This document shows, in pieces, positions 8,496-16,912 of a DNA stretch of 64,000 bases. The stretch is from CAJCJE01 sp036494465 (GTDB taxonomy: Bacteria; Actinomycetota; Actinomycetes; Mycobacteriales; Pseudonocardiaceae): the NCBI GenBank assembly GCA_036494465.1, contig DASXOJ010000027.1:27356-91355 (forward strand). The letters are read 5' to 3'. Each line of letters opens with the position of its first letter. Position 1 is the stretch's first letter. Both the position numbers and the translations under genes were made by a program. A model generated the notes under the pieces. The model was not told where the DNA came from. It did no database searches and was given only the letters and a program-made list of their open reading frames with translations.

Positions 8496-9536
8496 GTGCT
8501 GAAGCCGGCAACCAAGACAATGACCCAACCACCGACAATCCCCGGCATCGCGGCCGACGAGCCCGCCGAAGTCCTGCTCGGCATCGACTTCGGCGGCACC
8601 AAGGTCGCGATCGGGATAGCGGATTCGGCCACCGGTGCGCTGCTGGTGGAGCGCAGGCTGGACACCAACGCGGCCGACGGTGCCATCCAGGCCGTCGATC
8701 GCGCGGTGGCAGCAGCAAAAGAACTGCTCACCGAGTACGCGCAGACGCATTCCGTGCAGTTGCGCGCGGTCGGTGTGGTGAGTCCGGGCATCGTGCTGCC
8801 GGACCGGATCCTGCTCGCGCCGAACGTGCCGGGCTGGGGCCGGTTGCGGCTGCGCGACGAGATCGCCGAACGGATCGGCGCCCTGCCCATCGCCACCGGC
8901 ACCGACGCGAAGGCAGCCGCCCTCGCCGAGGCGCGCTGGGGTGCGTTGGACGGCGCCGATCCGGGGATCTTCCTCTCCCTCGGCACCGGTCTCGCCGCCG
9001 CGATCGTGGTCGGCGGGCACGTGCTGACCGGCGCGAACGGCGCGTCCGGCGAGATCGGCTACAACCTGCGCAGCGTCGATGACCACGGCGGCTACGCCAA
9101 CGGCAACGCGTCGCTGGAAGAGGCGGTCGGCGGGCGGTGGCTGGGTGAGCGGGCGAGCGCGCTGTTCGCCCGGCCGATGACCGCCGCCGAACTGTTCGCG
9201 CTGGCCGAACACGACGACGTGGCGCGGGAACTGATGAACGGCGCGCTGGACGAGTTGGCGGTGCACATCGCCAACCTCGCCATCACCGTCGACCCGGCGC
9301 GGATCGCGGTCGGCGGCGGGTTCACCCGCTCCGCGGACGTGGTGTTGCCCGCGTTGCGGCGCAGGCTGTTGCAGGCGGTGCCGTTCCCGCCGGAACTGGT
9401 GCCCGCCCGGTTCGAGCAGGACGGTGCGCTGCGCGGCGGGGTCGCCCTGGCGATGGACCTGGTCTCCGAATCGATCGAGACCGCGCCACAAGTGGATCTA
9501 CCAACACAAAGTGGACCGTCCCGACCTGTTCGGTAA
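8496..9536 (+). CDS. ROK-family sugar kinase (probable glucosamine or hexosamine kinase)
   Basis: The 346-residue protein has the ROK phosphate-binding motif LLGIDFGGTKVAIGIAD and the catalytic Asp in GTDAKAAALAEARWG. The zinc cluster CxCGxxGC is absent and the usual GEIGH histidine is Tyr (GEIGYNL), so it is an atypical ROK kinase like its regulator neighbour. GTG 8496 follows AAGGA by 11 bases; ATG 8520 is an alternative. The gene begins seven bases after the exo-glucosaminidase stop, so they are one transcript. By analogy with CsnK of the Streptomyces chitosan operon it would phosphorylate GlcN or short chitosan units in the cytoplasm. Substrate is inference. Confidence 0.8.
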   Translation: MLKPATKTMTQPPTIPGIAADEPAEVLLGIDFGGTKVAIGIADSATGALLVERRLDTNAADGAIQAVDRAVAAAKELLTEYAQTHSVQLRAVGVVSPGIVLPDRILLAPNVPGWGRLRLRDEIAERIGALPIATGTDAKAAALAEARWGALDGADPGIFLSLGTGLAAAIVVGGHVLTGANGASGEIGYNLRSVDDHGGYANGNASLEEAVGGRWLGERASALFARPMTAAELFALAEHDDVARELMNGALDELAVHIANLAITVDPARIAVGGGFTRSADVVLPALRRRLLQAVPFPPELVPARFEQDGALRGGVALAMDLVSESIETAPQVDLPTQSGPSRPVR

Positions 9537-9566
9537 TGGAAGCAGCGTCCCTGCGATATAAGTTGC

Positions 9567-10400
9567 ATGCTGGGAGAGCATGTCGGCGCCGCGAACTGGG
9601 ACTCCTTCGACGAGGAGAGCCTGGGCGCGGAGTTCGACCTGGAACGTCCCAACGCTGCGCGCATGTACGACTACTGGCTCGGCGGCGCGGCCAACCTCGC
9701 CGTCGACCGGGAACTCGCCGACCGGATGATCGCCATCGATCCGGCCGTTGTGGACATCGCCCGCGCCAACCGGTCCTTCCTGCGTCGCGCGGTCCGGTTC
9801 TGCGTCGCCAACGGTATCCGGCAGTTCCTCGACCTCGGCTCCGGCATCCCGACCGTCGGCAACGTGCACGAGATCGCGCAACGCGCCGACCCGGCCTGCC
9901 GAGTGGCCTATGTGGACACCGAAGCCATCGCGGTCGCGCACAGCAGACAGTTGTTGCGGCACAACCCGTTGGCCACCGCCACCCACGCCGACCTGCGCGA
10001 CGCCGACGCGGTGCTGACCGCGCCCACCGTGACCGGCCTGCTCGACTTCGAGCAGCCCGTCGCGCTGCTCGCGCTGATGGTGTTGCAGTACTTCCCAGGC
10101 AACCCCGGCGACATCATCGCCCGCTACCGCCAGCGGTTGGCGCCCGGCAGCTTTCTGGTCATCTCGCACCTCACCAGCGAGGAACGCGAGATCGACATGG
10201 CCGGCCTGACCAAAGCCACCTCGACCGCGAGCACGCCCGCCTACCTGCGTTCCCGCGCCGAGTTCGGCACCATCTTCGGTGACGCGCAACCCGTCGACCC
10301 CGGCATCGTCGGCGCACCCGACTGGCGCCCCGACGACCCGCACGAACACCACACTGGCTCGCACGCGGGCAGCTACGTCGCGGTCGCCCGCATCCCCTGA
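9567..10400 (+). CDS. SAV2177-family S-adenosyl methyltransferase
   Basis: The 277-residue product contains FDLERPNAARMYDYWLGGA, FLDLGSGIPTVGNVHEIAQ and the C-terminal PDWRP motif, all diagnostic of the actinobacterial SAV2177/Methyltransf_19 family (PF04672). The glycine-rich segment binds SAM; the methyl acceptor is unknown for this family. No Shine-Dalgarno is visible, and an AT-rich element (GATATAAG, 9555-9562) sits immediately before the ATG, so the message may be leaderless. A second member of the family lies at 45294-46118. Confidence 0.92.
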   Translation: MLGEHVGAANWDSFDEESLGAEFDLERPNAARMYDYWLGGAANLAVDRELADRMIAIDPAVVDIARANRSFLRRAVRFCVANGIRQFLDLGSGIPTVGNVHEIAQRADPACRVAYVDTEAIAVAHSRQLLRHNPLATATHADLRDADAVLTAPTVTGLLDFEQPVALLALMVLQYFPGNPGDIIARYRQRLAPGSFLVISHLTSEEREIDMAGLTKATSTASTPAYLRSRAEFGTIFGDAQPVDPGIVGAPDWRPDDPHEHHTGSHAGSYVAVARIP

Positions 10401-10407
10401 CCCGATT

Positions 10408-10435
10408 TCCGGGGTTCCCCCGGGGAAACCCCGGA
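10408..10435 (+). terminator. Hairpin after the methyltransferase gene
   Basis: TCCGGGGTT (10408-10416) pairs with AACCCCGGA (10427-10435). The enclosed bases can add a further TTCCCC/GGGGAA stem. It begins eight bases after the methyltransferase stop. There is no U-tract, which is common for actinobacterial terminators. Confidence 0.55.
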
Positions 10436-10469
10436 TGTGCCGACGGCGCCCGATCGGGACCCTGGATCC

Positions 10470-11975
10470 ATGAGTTTCCAGGGGCAGGACACCACACCAG
10501 TACATCCGGCTCGGGTCGGGCGGGTGGTGGTCGGGGTGGTCGCGGCGCTCGGCTCGGCCGCACTGTTCTACTTCGGCACCGGGTTCGCGCCCATGGCGGT
10601 GCTGACCTGGCTCGCGCCGCTGCCGGTGCTGTTCATGGCACCCCGCGTGCCCGCCACCGCGACCGCCTTGATGGCGTTCTTCGGCTACTTCCTGGGCACC
10701 ATCAACGAATGGGGCTTCTTCACCCACTCCCACGACGAACCCGTCAGCGTCGGCCTGACCGTGTCGGCGGGCTGCGCGCTGGTGTTCATGGTGCTCACCC
10801 TGATCTTCCGCGGCCTGCTGCTGCGCGGCCGGCCCGTGCTCGCCGTGCTGGCCGCGCCCGCGTTGTGGGCAGGCGCGCTGTCGCTCGTCGCGCGGTACAA
10901 CCCGACCGGCGTCATGGGCACGTTGGCGAGCACGCAGACCGAACTGCCGATGCTGCTGCAAACCGCGTCGATCACCGGATTCCTCGGCATCGAGTTCCTG
11001 ATCCTGTTCGTGCCGTGCGTGCTCGCCGCCCTCACCGCCGCCGCCGAGGTCCGGCCGGTCGCCCGCGTCCGCACCCTGGTGCTCGCCGCGGTCCTCGCCG
11101 GTCTCGTGCTCGGCGGCGGCGCCCTGCGCCTCGCCCTGGCCCGGCCGACCGGCCCCGCCGAACACGTCGCCCTGGTCACGTCGACCAACACCACCTGGGC
11201 ACCCGACCTGACCACTCCCGCAGGCACCGCCCTGCTCAACGGCTACGCCGCCGAGATCTCCGCTGTGCCAGCAGGAACCCAGCTCGTCGTGCTCCCCGAA
11301 GGCGCGTTCACCGCCAACGGCACCGGCCTGTCGGTGCTGGTCGGCAAACTGAGCCCGATAGCCACCGACCGCAACGTGACCATCGTGGTCGGCGTCGTCG
11401 AGGGAGCCGGCAACCTCGCGCTGAGCATCCTGCCGAGCGGCAACACCGTGAACTACCTGAAGTGGCACGACACCGTCGCCACCAAGGGCCACCAGCTCGT
11501 CTACCCGTCGCTGGCCGGCGCCAAGCTCGGCGTCGAAGTCTGTGCCGACGTCGACTTCACCGACCCCAGCCGGGCCTACGCCCAAGGCGGCACGCAACTG
11601 CTCGCCATCCCCGCGTCCGACGAAGGCGCGGACGGCCTGGAACACGCCAATACCGCGCAACTGCGCGGAGTCGAGAACGGCCTCGGCGTCGCCTGGGCCG
11701 ACCGGAACGGCGAAATGCTCGTCGCGGACGGCTTCGGCAACGTCGTCGCCAAGACCGACTCGGCCACCGCGCCCGGTCAGTTCGCCGTGCTCACGGCAGC
11801 CATTCCGCCGAACCCCGGCACCACCCTCTACACCCGCCTCGGCGACTGGTTCGGCTGGTTCTGCCTCGGCCTGGCACTGCTCGGCCTGATCAGCTCCTTC
11901 ATCCCGCGCCCGGCCCGCGAGCCGGCGCCGAGCCAGAAGGCGGATTCGCTGGTAGGCAGCGGTCAGCTCGGATAA
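10470..11975 (+). CDS. Apolipoprotein N-acyltransferase-like membrane nitrilase
   Basis: This 501-residue protein has six or so N-terminal membrane helices (residues about 18-225), a carbon-nitrogen hydrolase domain (about 230-445) and one C-terminal helix (about 458-478), the Lnt arrangement. The catalytic triad is visible: Glu277 in VVLPEGAF, Lys331 in NYLKWHD and Cys358 in GVEVCADVDF. Lnt enzymes add the third acyl chain to lipoproteins; distant Lnt-like proteins in actinomycetes may have other amide-forming roles. ATG 10470 is chosen because the in-frame extension to 10437 overlaps the preceding hairpin region. The 3' end overlaps the convergent FMN reductase gene by 13 bases. Confidence 0.78.
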   Translation: MSFQGQDTTPVHPARVGRVVVGVVAALGSAALFYFGTGFAPMAVLTWLAPLPVLFMAPRVPATATALMAFFGYFLGTINEWGFFTHSHDEPVSVGLTVSAGCALVFMVLTLIFRGLLLRGRPVLAVLAAPALWAGALSLVARYNPTGVMGTLASTQTELPMLLQTASITGFLGIEFLILFVPCVLAALTAAAEVRPVARVRTLVLAAVLAGLVLGGGALRLALARPTGPAEHVALVTSTNTTWAPDLTTPAGTALLNGYAAEISAVPAGTQLVVLPEGAFTANGTGLSVLVGKLSPIATDRNVTIVVGVVEGAGNLALSILPSGNTVNYLKWHDTVATKGHQLVYPSLAGAKLGVEVCADVDFTDPSRAYAQGGTQLLAIPASDEGADGLEHANTAQLRGVENGLGVAWADRNGEMLVADGFGNVVAKTDSATAPGQFAVLTAAIPPNPGTTLYTRLGDWFGWFCLGLALLGLISSFIPRPAREPAPSQKADSLVGSGQLG

Positions 11976-12556
11976 GGCACTGCCGCACGGGCCGCCTGCA
12001 ACGCGCCCGCCCACCAGGCCAGCTGGTCGAGCATGCCCTTCGCTCGGCCTGCTGCCTCCGCGTCCCGTGGATGACCGTCCTGCCAGTTCTGGTAGAAGCT
12101 CGGAAAGACCAGTCCATCGTGGACGATCACGGCATGCAGCTCGACCAACACGTTTTCCAGGTGCAGCACGGCATGCCTGCCACCGGCGACCCCGCCGTAG
12201 CTCACGAACGCGACCGGTTTCGCGGTCCACTGGGTGAAGTGCCAGTCGATCGCCGACTTCAACGAAGCCGGGTAGCTGTGGTTGTACTCCGGAGTCACCA
12301 CGATGAACGCGTCCGCCTCCGTCAACGCCGTGGTCAACGGGGCCATGCCAGCCGGTCGCGGGTAATCGTCGCCCGCCATCTTCGGCGACGTCGACGGCAG
12401 GTTCAACGGAATGTCGACGTCGGCGAGATCGATCACCTCGACTTCGAAACCGCCGTGCGTTCGCGCCTGCTCCGCGACCCACGACGCGGCGACCGGACCG
12501 AACCGTACGTCCCGGACGCTGCCGACGATGATCGCCAACTTGTACTTGTTCGCCAT
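11963..12556 (-). CDS. NAD(P)H-dependent FMN reductase (flavodoxin-like)
   Basis: The 197-residue protein begins MANKYKLAIIVGSVRDVRFG and contains VVTPEYNHSYPASLKSAIDW, the FMN-binding signature of the NADPH-dependent FMN reductase family (PF03358), in two adjoining parts (VVTPEYNHSYP, SLKSAIDW). The ATG at 12556 is preceded by GGAGAG at nine bases, which rules out the longer frame. Enzymes of this type supply reduced flavin or reduce quinones. It is transcribed divergently from an XRE/MmyB-type regulator 90 bases away, which probably controls it. Confidence 0.88.
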   Translation of the reverse strand: MANKYKLAIIVGSVRDVRFGPVAASWVAEQARTHGGFEVEVIDLADVDIPLNLPSTSPKMAGDDYPRPAGMAPLTTALTEADAFIVVTPEYNHSYPASLKSAIDWHFTQWTAKPVAFVSYGGVAGGRHAVLHLENVLVELHAVIVHDGLVFPSFYQNWQDGHPRDAEAAGRAKGMLDQLAWWAGALQAARAAVPYPS

Positions 12557-12646
12557 GCCGATCACTCTCCGGCCGATGCGCGCGACCAACCAGGCCGAGC
12601 GCAGGCTGGCCCTGCCAGGGCCACGCTGCGCACGGTTGGGCGACTT

Positions 12647-13495
12647 ATGCTGGTGTTCGTGGGGACACCGTTGGGGGATTTCATCCGCGCCAAGCGAGAC
12701 CGGATCCAGCCCGAGTCGCTCGGCCTGCCAGAGCACGGTCGTCGCAGGTCACCGGGCCTGCGCCGGTCGGACCTGGCAGCGCGAGCAGGCATCAGCGTCG
12801 AGTACCTGACCCGCATCGAACAAGGCCGCGACCGCAACCCGTCCATCGCCGTGGTCAACGCCCTGGCCGACGGGCTCAGCCTCGACCAGGCCGAACGCCA
12901 GCACCTCCGCTACCTCACCAAGATCAGCGGCAACCTCTGCGTCGGACACCTCCGGCCCGCCGCGCCCAACCGCGAGATCCGGCCGTCGACCAGGCAGACG
13001 CTCGCGCTGATGGAACCAGGGCTCGCGGTCGTGATGAACCGGTTGGGCGACATCCTGGCGTACACCAGCGGATACCGGGCAGCCGTCGAAGGCACCGGCC
13101 TGCTCGACGCGGAACAACCCAACCTGACCCGCTACGTCTTCACCGACCCACGTTCCCGAACCGCCTTTCCGGAATGGGACGAGATCGCCGACGAGCAGGC
13201 CTTCGACCTGTGGCTGGGTCCGAGCATCGAGAACGTCTACTGGTTCATCAACGATCTGGCCCCCGTCGCCTGCGAGGACTTCTCCCGCCGCCTCAACCAG
13301 CACCAGGTACCCGCCCGCGGCGTGCTGCGCCTGCAACCCTCGACCGGTCCCGAACTGCGGCTGATCCGCGAAACCATGGAACTCACCGACATGGCGCAGC
13401 AGCTGGTCGTCCTGCTTCCGGCCGACGACGAGACGGCGCAGTCGATCGAGCGGCTCACCCAGCCGCAGCGCGGCACCCTGCGCGTCATTTCCTGA
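12647..13495 (+). CDS. XRE-family regulator with MmyB-like ligand-binding domain
   Basis: The 282-residue protein has an N-terminal helix-turn-helix (LRRSDLAARAGISVEYLTRIEQG, residues about 32-54) and an MmyB-type C-terminal domain recognised by RQTLALMEPGLAVVMNRLGDILAY and FTDPRSRTAFPEWDEIAD, quoted here as short segments only (LAVVMNRLGDILAY, DPRSRTAFPEWD). That domain binds small fatty-acid-like ligands in known structures. Starts at 12647 (ATG), 12653 or 12659 (GTG) are all possible. It is divergent from the FMN reductase gene, a common pairing of regulator and oxidoreductase, so local control of that gene is likely. Confidence 0.86.
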   Translation: MLVFVGTPLGDFIRAKRDRIQPESLGLPEHGRRRSPGLRRSDLAARAGISVEYLTRIEQGRDRNPSIAVVNALADGLSLDQAERQHLRYLTKISGNLCVGHLRPAAPNREIRPSTRQTLALMEPGLAVVMNRLGDILAYTSGYRAAVEGTGLLDAEQPNLTRYVFTDPRSRTAFPEWDEIADEQAFDLWLGPSIENVYWFINDLAPVACEDFSRRLNQHQVPARGVLRLQPSTGPELRLIRETMELTDMAQQLVVLLPADDETAQSIERLTQPQRGTLRVIS

Positions 13496-13722
13496 TCATG
13501 GGTGCAGGTCCCGCTGTCGACCAGCCGAGGGCCGACTCGCCGATCGGCAGCGGAACCTGACCTCCCAGGCTGCTCCGTGAGCGCCCGGCCCCGGCGAGTG
13601 GAGGGGAATCACGCGCCGGGATGCATCATTTGGTTCGATGCTCATACCAATCTTGACGCCCTGGTCCGCTGCTCACAAGCTTTTCGAGCAGGCTTGAATC
13701 CGCTACCCGCTATCCTGTGAAA

Positions 13723-13926
13723 ATGGGCCAACTAGGTGATATGTTTCCCGGCCGCAAACTCGACGATCAGGGCAAAGAGGCAGGTGACGGCCAACTGTTC
13801 GAACCCGGCCCGCTCGACCTCGGCGGCGGCGTGATCCGCATCCGCCGCGCGGCGGAGCCCGCCAAGTCCGCTGAGCCCGCCAAGTCCGCAGAGTCCGCAG
13901 AGTCCCAGGGGGACACCGAGGGCTGA
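13723..13926 (+). CDS. Small hypothetical protein with a repeat tail
   Basis: The 67-residue product starts MGQLGDMFPGRKLDDQGKEA and ends in an Ala/Lys/Ser/Glu-rich repeat (EPAKSAEPAKSAESAES). I do not recognise a family. The TATCCT at 13711-13716 lies six bases before the ATG and no ribosome binding site is present, which suggests a leaderless message. The 227 bases upstream have no convincing gene. The body (first 40 residues) looks conserved in style, with FPGRKL and LDLGGGVIRIRR; the tail is expanded by DNA repeats. Confidence 0.6.
   Translation: MGQLGDMFPGRKLDDQGKEAGDGQLFEPGPLDLGGGVIRIRRAAEPAKSAEPAKSAESAESQGDTEG
13855..13899 (+). repeat. 18-base tandem repeat in coding sequence
   Basis: GAGCCCGCCAAGTCCGCT (13855-13872) is followed by GAGCCCGCCAAGTCCGCA (13873-13890) and the nine-base derivative GAGTCCGCA (13891-13899). 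The units are in frame and encode EPAKSA, EPAKSA, ESA. Tandem identity suggests recent slippage expansion. Confidence 0.85.
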
Positions 13927-13995
13927 GTGCCGGTCATTGCGCGGCTGGCAGCCTGAGTGCTGGTTTATGGTGCGGCTGGCGGCCTGAGTGTTGGT

Positions 13996-14739
13996 TCATC
14001 GCGTGGCCGGCAGTCGAAACCGGGCCACCAGCCGCTGCTGCCGTAGCGCCAACCCACTTGCCCGCGCCCACCCTGCGCTGTGGTCGTCAGGCGCGATGCG
14101 CAGGCGTAGCTCCTCGCCGGTCGCGAACCATTCCGGCACGTCGAACCACCACAACCGGTAGTCGTCGATGCCCGCCGCAGCCAGCGGTTCCACGACCCAG
14201 GACCGCACCTGTTCATAAGGCAACGCCCCGAAACCCGGCAGCCCCTCCGCCCAACTCGGCCGAGGCGGCCCGCCCGCCGGATGCATGATGACGACCTCCG
14301 CGCCCGGTCGGGCCACCCGGCGGATCTCGTCCAGCCACTTTTCGGCAACGGGCCCACGCCGGTTGACCACCACCGTGACCGACCCATCGGCAAGCGGGAG
14401 TCGGTTATGTGGCAACACCAGTTCGAGAAATCGAACATTCGTCGCGCCGCGCTCGTCGGCCAATTCCCGAGCCAGTGCCAGGTATCCGGAATCCCGATCG
14501 ACGCCGATCGCGGTCCGGGCGTGCTCCGCGATGGCCAGCGTGAGTTCGCCGTGCCCGCAACCAAGATCGAGCACGACATCATCCGGCCCGACGATTTCGT
14601 CAACGGTGGCCAGGAAGAAGTCCTCCCCGTTGCCCTCGGCAACTTGGGATATCCCGGCGTGCATGAACCCGCGCTCGGCGATGCGTTGGTCAGAAGGTGT
14701 TGGTGTATAACAAGCTTCACCCGTTGGTGAGTTGATCAC
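13996..14739 (-). CDS. Class I SAM-dependent methyltransferase
   Basis: The 247-residue protein has motif I LDLGCGHGELTLAIAEHA and motif II IGVDRDSGYLALAREL, standard for class I methyltransferases of the Methyltransf_11/25 type. The later segment VVVNRRGPVAEKWLDEIRRV fits the post-catalytic strand and helix. The start is GTG 14739, 28 bases from the divergent HNH gene. The substrate cannot be told from sequence; the resemblance is to small-molecule methylases. Confidence 0.85.
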   Translation of the reverse strand: MINSPTGEACYTPTPSDQRIAERGFMHAGISQVAEGNGEDFFLATVDEIVGPDDVVLDLGCGHGELTLAIAEHARTAIGVDRDSGYLALARELADERGATNVRFLELVLPHNRLPLADGSVTVVVNRRGPVAEKWLDEIRRVARPGAEVVIMHPAGGPPRPSWAEGLPGFGALPYEQVRSWVVEPLAAAGIDDYRLWWFDVPEWFATGEELRLRIAPDDHSAGWARASGLALRQQRLVARFRLPATR

Positions 14740-14767
14740 GAGAGTTTTCCCTTGGTATCATTGACGC

Positions 14768-16009
14768 ATGGGGAAGTCGGCAGACGCGATGCTCGCCACT
14801 GAATGGTGGCGAGCGAGCGACGCTGAGATCCTGGCGGCGATGCGCGAAGCGGAAGAACTGGCGCGCCGATTTTACGCGACCACGCTGGCTATTCATGCCG
14901 AAGCCGAGTCGCGTGGCCTGACTGGTGGCTACGACTGCACTCGGGTTGTGCTCCATGACGCCGCTCGTATCCCCCTTACCGAAGCCGTCCGCCGCGAATC
15001 CCACGCCAACCTGCTGCAGCATTCGGACGTCGCGCGTGTCGCCGTGGCCGAGGGCGCGATGGGCGCCGATCACCTCGATGTGATCGTGAAGACGCTGGCC
15101 AAAGTCCCGTCGACTGCGAGTGTCGAGCAGCGGGAGCTGGCGGAGTCGACGCTGGTCGAGAACGCCCGCACCCTCGATTCCGGCGGTTTGCAGCGGATCG
15201 CCCGCCAGGTCCTCGCGTGGCTGGACCAAGACGGTTCCGAGCCTGTCGATTCGCCGGAGCCGCCCGTCAATGAGCTGCACGTCGACACCCGGCGCAACGG
15301 TGACGTCCGCTTCGTCGGACGATTGGGGCCGGAGGCGGGTGCGTTGCTGGTGGGGTTGTTGAGCCCGTTGGCCAAGCCGCATCCGGCTGACGGTGTGCGT
15401 GATTGGCGCGGTGTCGGTGAGCGGCAAGGTGACGCGTTCGCGGAGTTGTTGCAGCTGACCGCCAACGCGGCAACCGTGCCTGTGGATGGCGGTGAGCGCC
15501 CGCATCTGACGGTGACGATGTCGCTGGGCGCGTTGCGTGCGGAGATCGGCCACGGCCAGCTCGGTGGCCTGGCGGATCTGGGTGGTTTGAGTGCCCGGCA
15601 GGTGCGCCGTATCGCCTGCGATGCCACGGTTGTGCCGATGGTGCTGGATGGCGACTCGCAGCCGCTGGATGTGGGTCGTGCCAAGCGGACCGCGCCGCCC
15701 GGAGTCCGGAAGGCGTTGGTGTGGCGGGATGGCGGTTGTGCCTTCCCCGCCTGCGGGCGTCCTGCCGAATGGACGGATGCACATCATGTGCGGCATTGGG
15801 TTGATGGTGGGCCGACGAGTGTGGCGAACATGGCTCTGTTGTGTCGGCGGCACCATACGTTGGTTCATCACTCGGACTGGGAAGTGCGGATTCGGGACGG
15901 GGTTCCGGAATTTATTCCACCCAGTTTCATCGATCCGGATCGTGTGCCTCGCCGCAACACGTTGCATGGGGTGCGATCGCCCCTGCGCAAAAAGTGCCTC
16001 ACCGGCTAG
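14768..16009 (+). CDS. DUF222 domain HNH endonuclease (13E12-type)
   Basis: The 413-residue product has an N-terminal DUF222 region (about 20-300) and a C-terminal HNH nuclease motif, DAHHVRHWVDGGPTSVANMA followed by LLCRRHHTLVHHSDW, which supplies the metal-binding histidines. It also carries the CxxC pair in GGCAFPACGRPAEW. The family is the REP13E12 group, present in many copies in mycobacteria and Pseudonocardiaceae and known as an insertion target for phage and other elements in M. tuberculosis. No inverted ends or duplications flank this copy, so it is annotated as a gene rather than a mobile element. Its cellular role is unknown. Confidence 0.9.
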   Translation: MGKSADAMLATEWWRASDAEILAAMREAEELARRFYATTLAIHAEAESRGLTGGYDCTRVVLHDAARIPLTEAVRRESHANLLQHSDVARVAVAEGAMGADHLDVIVKTLAKVPSTASVEQRELAESTLVENARTLDSGGLQRIARQVLAWLDQDGSEPVDSPEPPVNELHVDTRRNGDVRFVGRLGPEAGALLVGLLSPLAKPHPADGVRDWRGVGERQGDAFAELLQLTANAATVPVDGGERPHLTVTMSLGALRAEIGHGQLGGLADLGGLSARQVRRIACDATVVPMVLDGDSQPLDVGRAKRTAPPGVRKALVWRDGGCAFPACGRPAEWTDAHHVRHWVDGGPTSVANMALLCRRHHTLVHHSDWEVRIRDGVPEFIPPSFIDPDRVPRRNTLHGVRSPLRKKCLTG

Positions 16010-16857
16010 CTCTGGGACCGCCCAGTGGCACGGTTGAGGAAGTTGCCGATTTCTTTTGCCACTGCTTCGGGTTCGTCCAGCATGGACAGCACGTACGCGC
16101 CGGGGATTTCCGCGTATCGGCTGGCGGGCAACAGGTCGGCGAGGCGGCGGCCGTGTTCGGGTGGCATCACTCGGTTGTCCGGGGACCACAGGACCAGGGT
16201 GTCGCCGGTGAAGTTGGCCAGCGCTTCGCTGTCTCGGATGAGTTGGCCGGGGTGGAGCTTGGTGCGGCAGTAGGCGAGCAGGTCGCGGCGGATGGCGGGG
16301 TTGGTGAGCAGGGGTTCGGTCCAGGCTCGGACGAGGTCGTCGGGCAACGGGCGCCGGGCCATCTGTCCGAAGGTCATCGGTAGCCGGCGGACCCAGCCGA
16401 TGCGCAGTTGACGCGCTGCGATGGTCAGACCGCCGGGGATGGCGGCGGCCACGATGACGAGCTTGCCGGGGAGGCCGGGTGGGAAGTTGTCGAACGCTTC
16501 GCACGGCAGGATCACCTGCCTGCTGACGCGCTCGTCGCGCCCGTGTGCGGTGAGGAACAGCGCGCCGCCCCAGTCGGTGTGCACCAGGGTGACGTCGCGC
16601 AGGTCGAGCGCGTCCAGGAAGTCGGCGACGAGGTGGACTTGGCCGGGCAGGGTGAGGTCGGCGCCGGGGTTCATCGGGGTGCGGTGGGCGCCGAGCGGGA
16701 GGACCGGCCGGAGGTAGGTGAAGCCGGTGGGCAACGACGGCAGGACGCGGTCCCACAGGGTGTGATCCATCAGCAGGCCGTGCAGCAGCACAACCGGCGG
16801 GCCGGATCCGAACTGGTCGTATTCGATCGTTCCTGCTGGCAGTGACACTGTGCGCAT
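16006..16857 (-). CDS. Alpha/beta hydrolase with Asp nucleophile, catalytic His not apparent
   Basis: The 283-residue protein shows the alpha/beta-hydrolase oxyanion segment PVVLLHGLLMDHTLWD and the nucleophile elbow LVHTDWGGAL. The latter places Asp95 where haloalkane dehalogenases and epoxide hydrolases have Asp. The C-terminal region that normally holds the catalytic His (GxGHxxxxEDPE) reads GAYVLSMLDEPEAV, with no histidine. It may therefore be catalytically altered. A strong GGGGGAG precedes the ATG by five bases. It is divergent from a TetR gene across a nested palindrome and is presumably its target. Confidence 0.8.
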   Translation of the reverse strand: MRTVSLPAGTIEYDQFGSGPPVVLLHGLLMDHTLWDRVLPSLPTGFTYLRPVLPLGAHRTPMNPGADLTLPGQVHLVADFLDALDLRDVTLVHTDWGGALFLTAHGRDERVSRQVILPCEAFDNFPPGLPGKLVIVAAAIPGGLTIAARQLRIGWVRRLPMTFGQMARRPLPDDLVRAWTEPLLTNPAIRRDLLAYCRTKLHPGQLIRDSEALANFTGDTLVLWSPDNRVMPPEHGRRLADLLPASRYAEIPGAYVLSMLDEPEAVAKEIGNFLNRATGRSQS

Positions 16858-16871
16858 CGGCTCCCCCTTCG

Positions 16872-16903
16872 CTAGAACGCTCTCTCTAGAGAGACTGTTC
16901 TAG
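16872..16903. promoter_or_regulatory. Nested palindromic operator between the hydrolase and TetR genes
   Basis: CTAGAAC (16872-16878) and GTTCTAG (16897-16903) form an outer inverted repeat around a perfect 14-base palindrome, TCTCTCTAGAGAGA (16881-16894). It fills the 55-base gap between the divergent starts, as expected for TetR autoregulation and control of the hydrolase. Confidence 0.75.
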
Positions 16904-16912
16904 CATAGTTCG

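Noticed and set aside
10709..12646. Long plus-strand frame in phase with the XRE regulator
   Set aside because: Its sequence is Arg/Pro-rich and overlaps the acyltransferase and FMN reductase genes, both with clear motifs.
13502..13720. Possible 72-residue gene before the small repeat protein
   Set aside because: No ribosome site, no recognisable motif and atypical composition; treated as intergenic.
14768..16009. 13E12/HNH gene as part of a mobile element
   Set aside because: No inverted ends, target duplication, integrase or transposase is visible near it.
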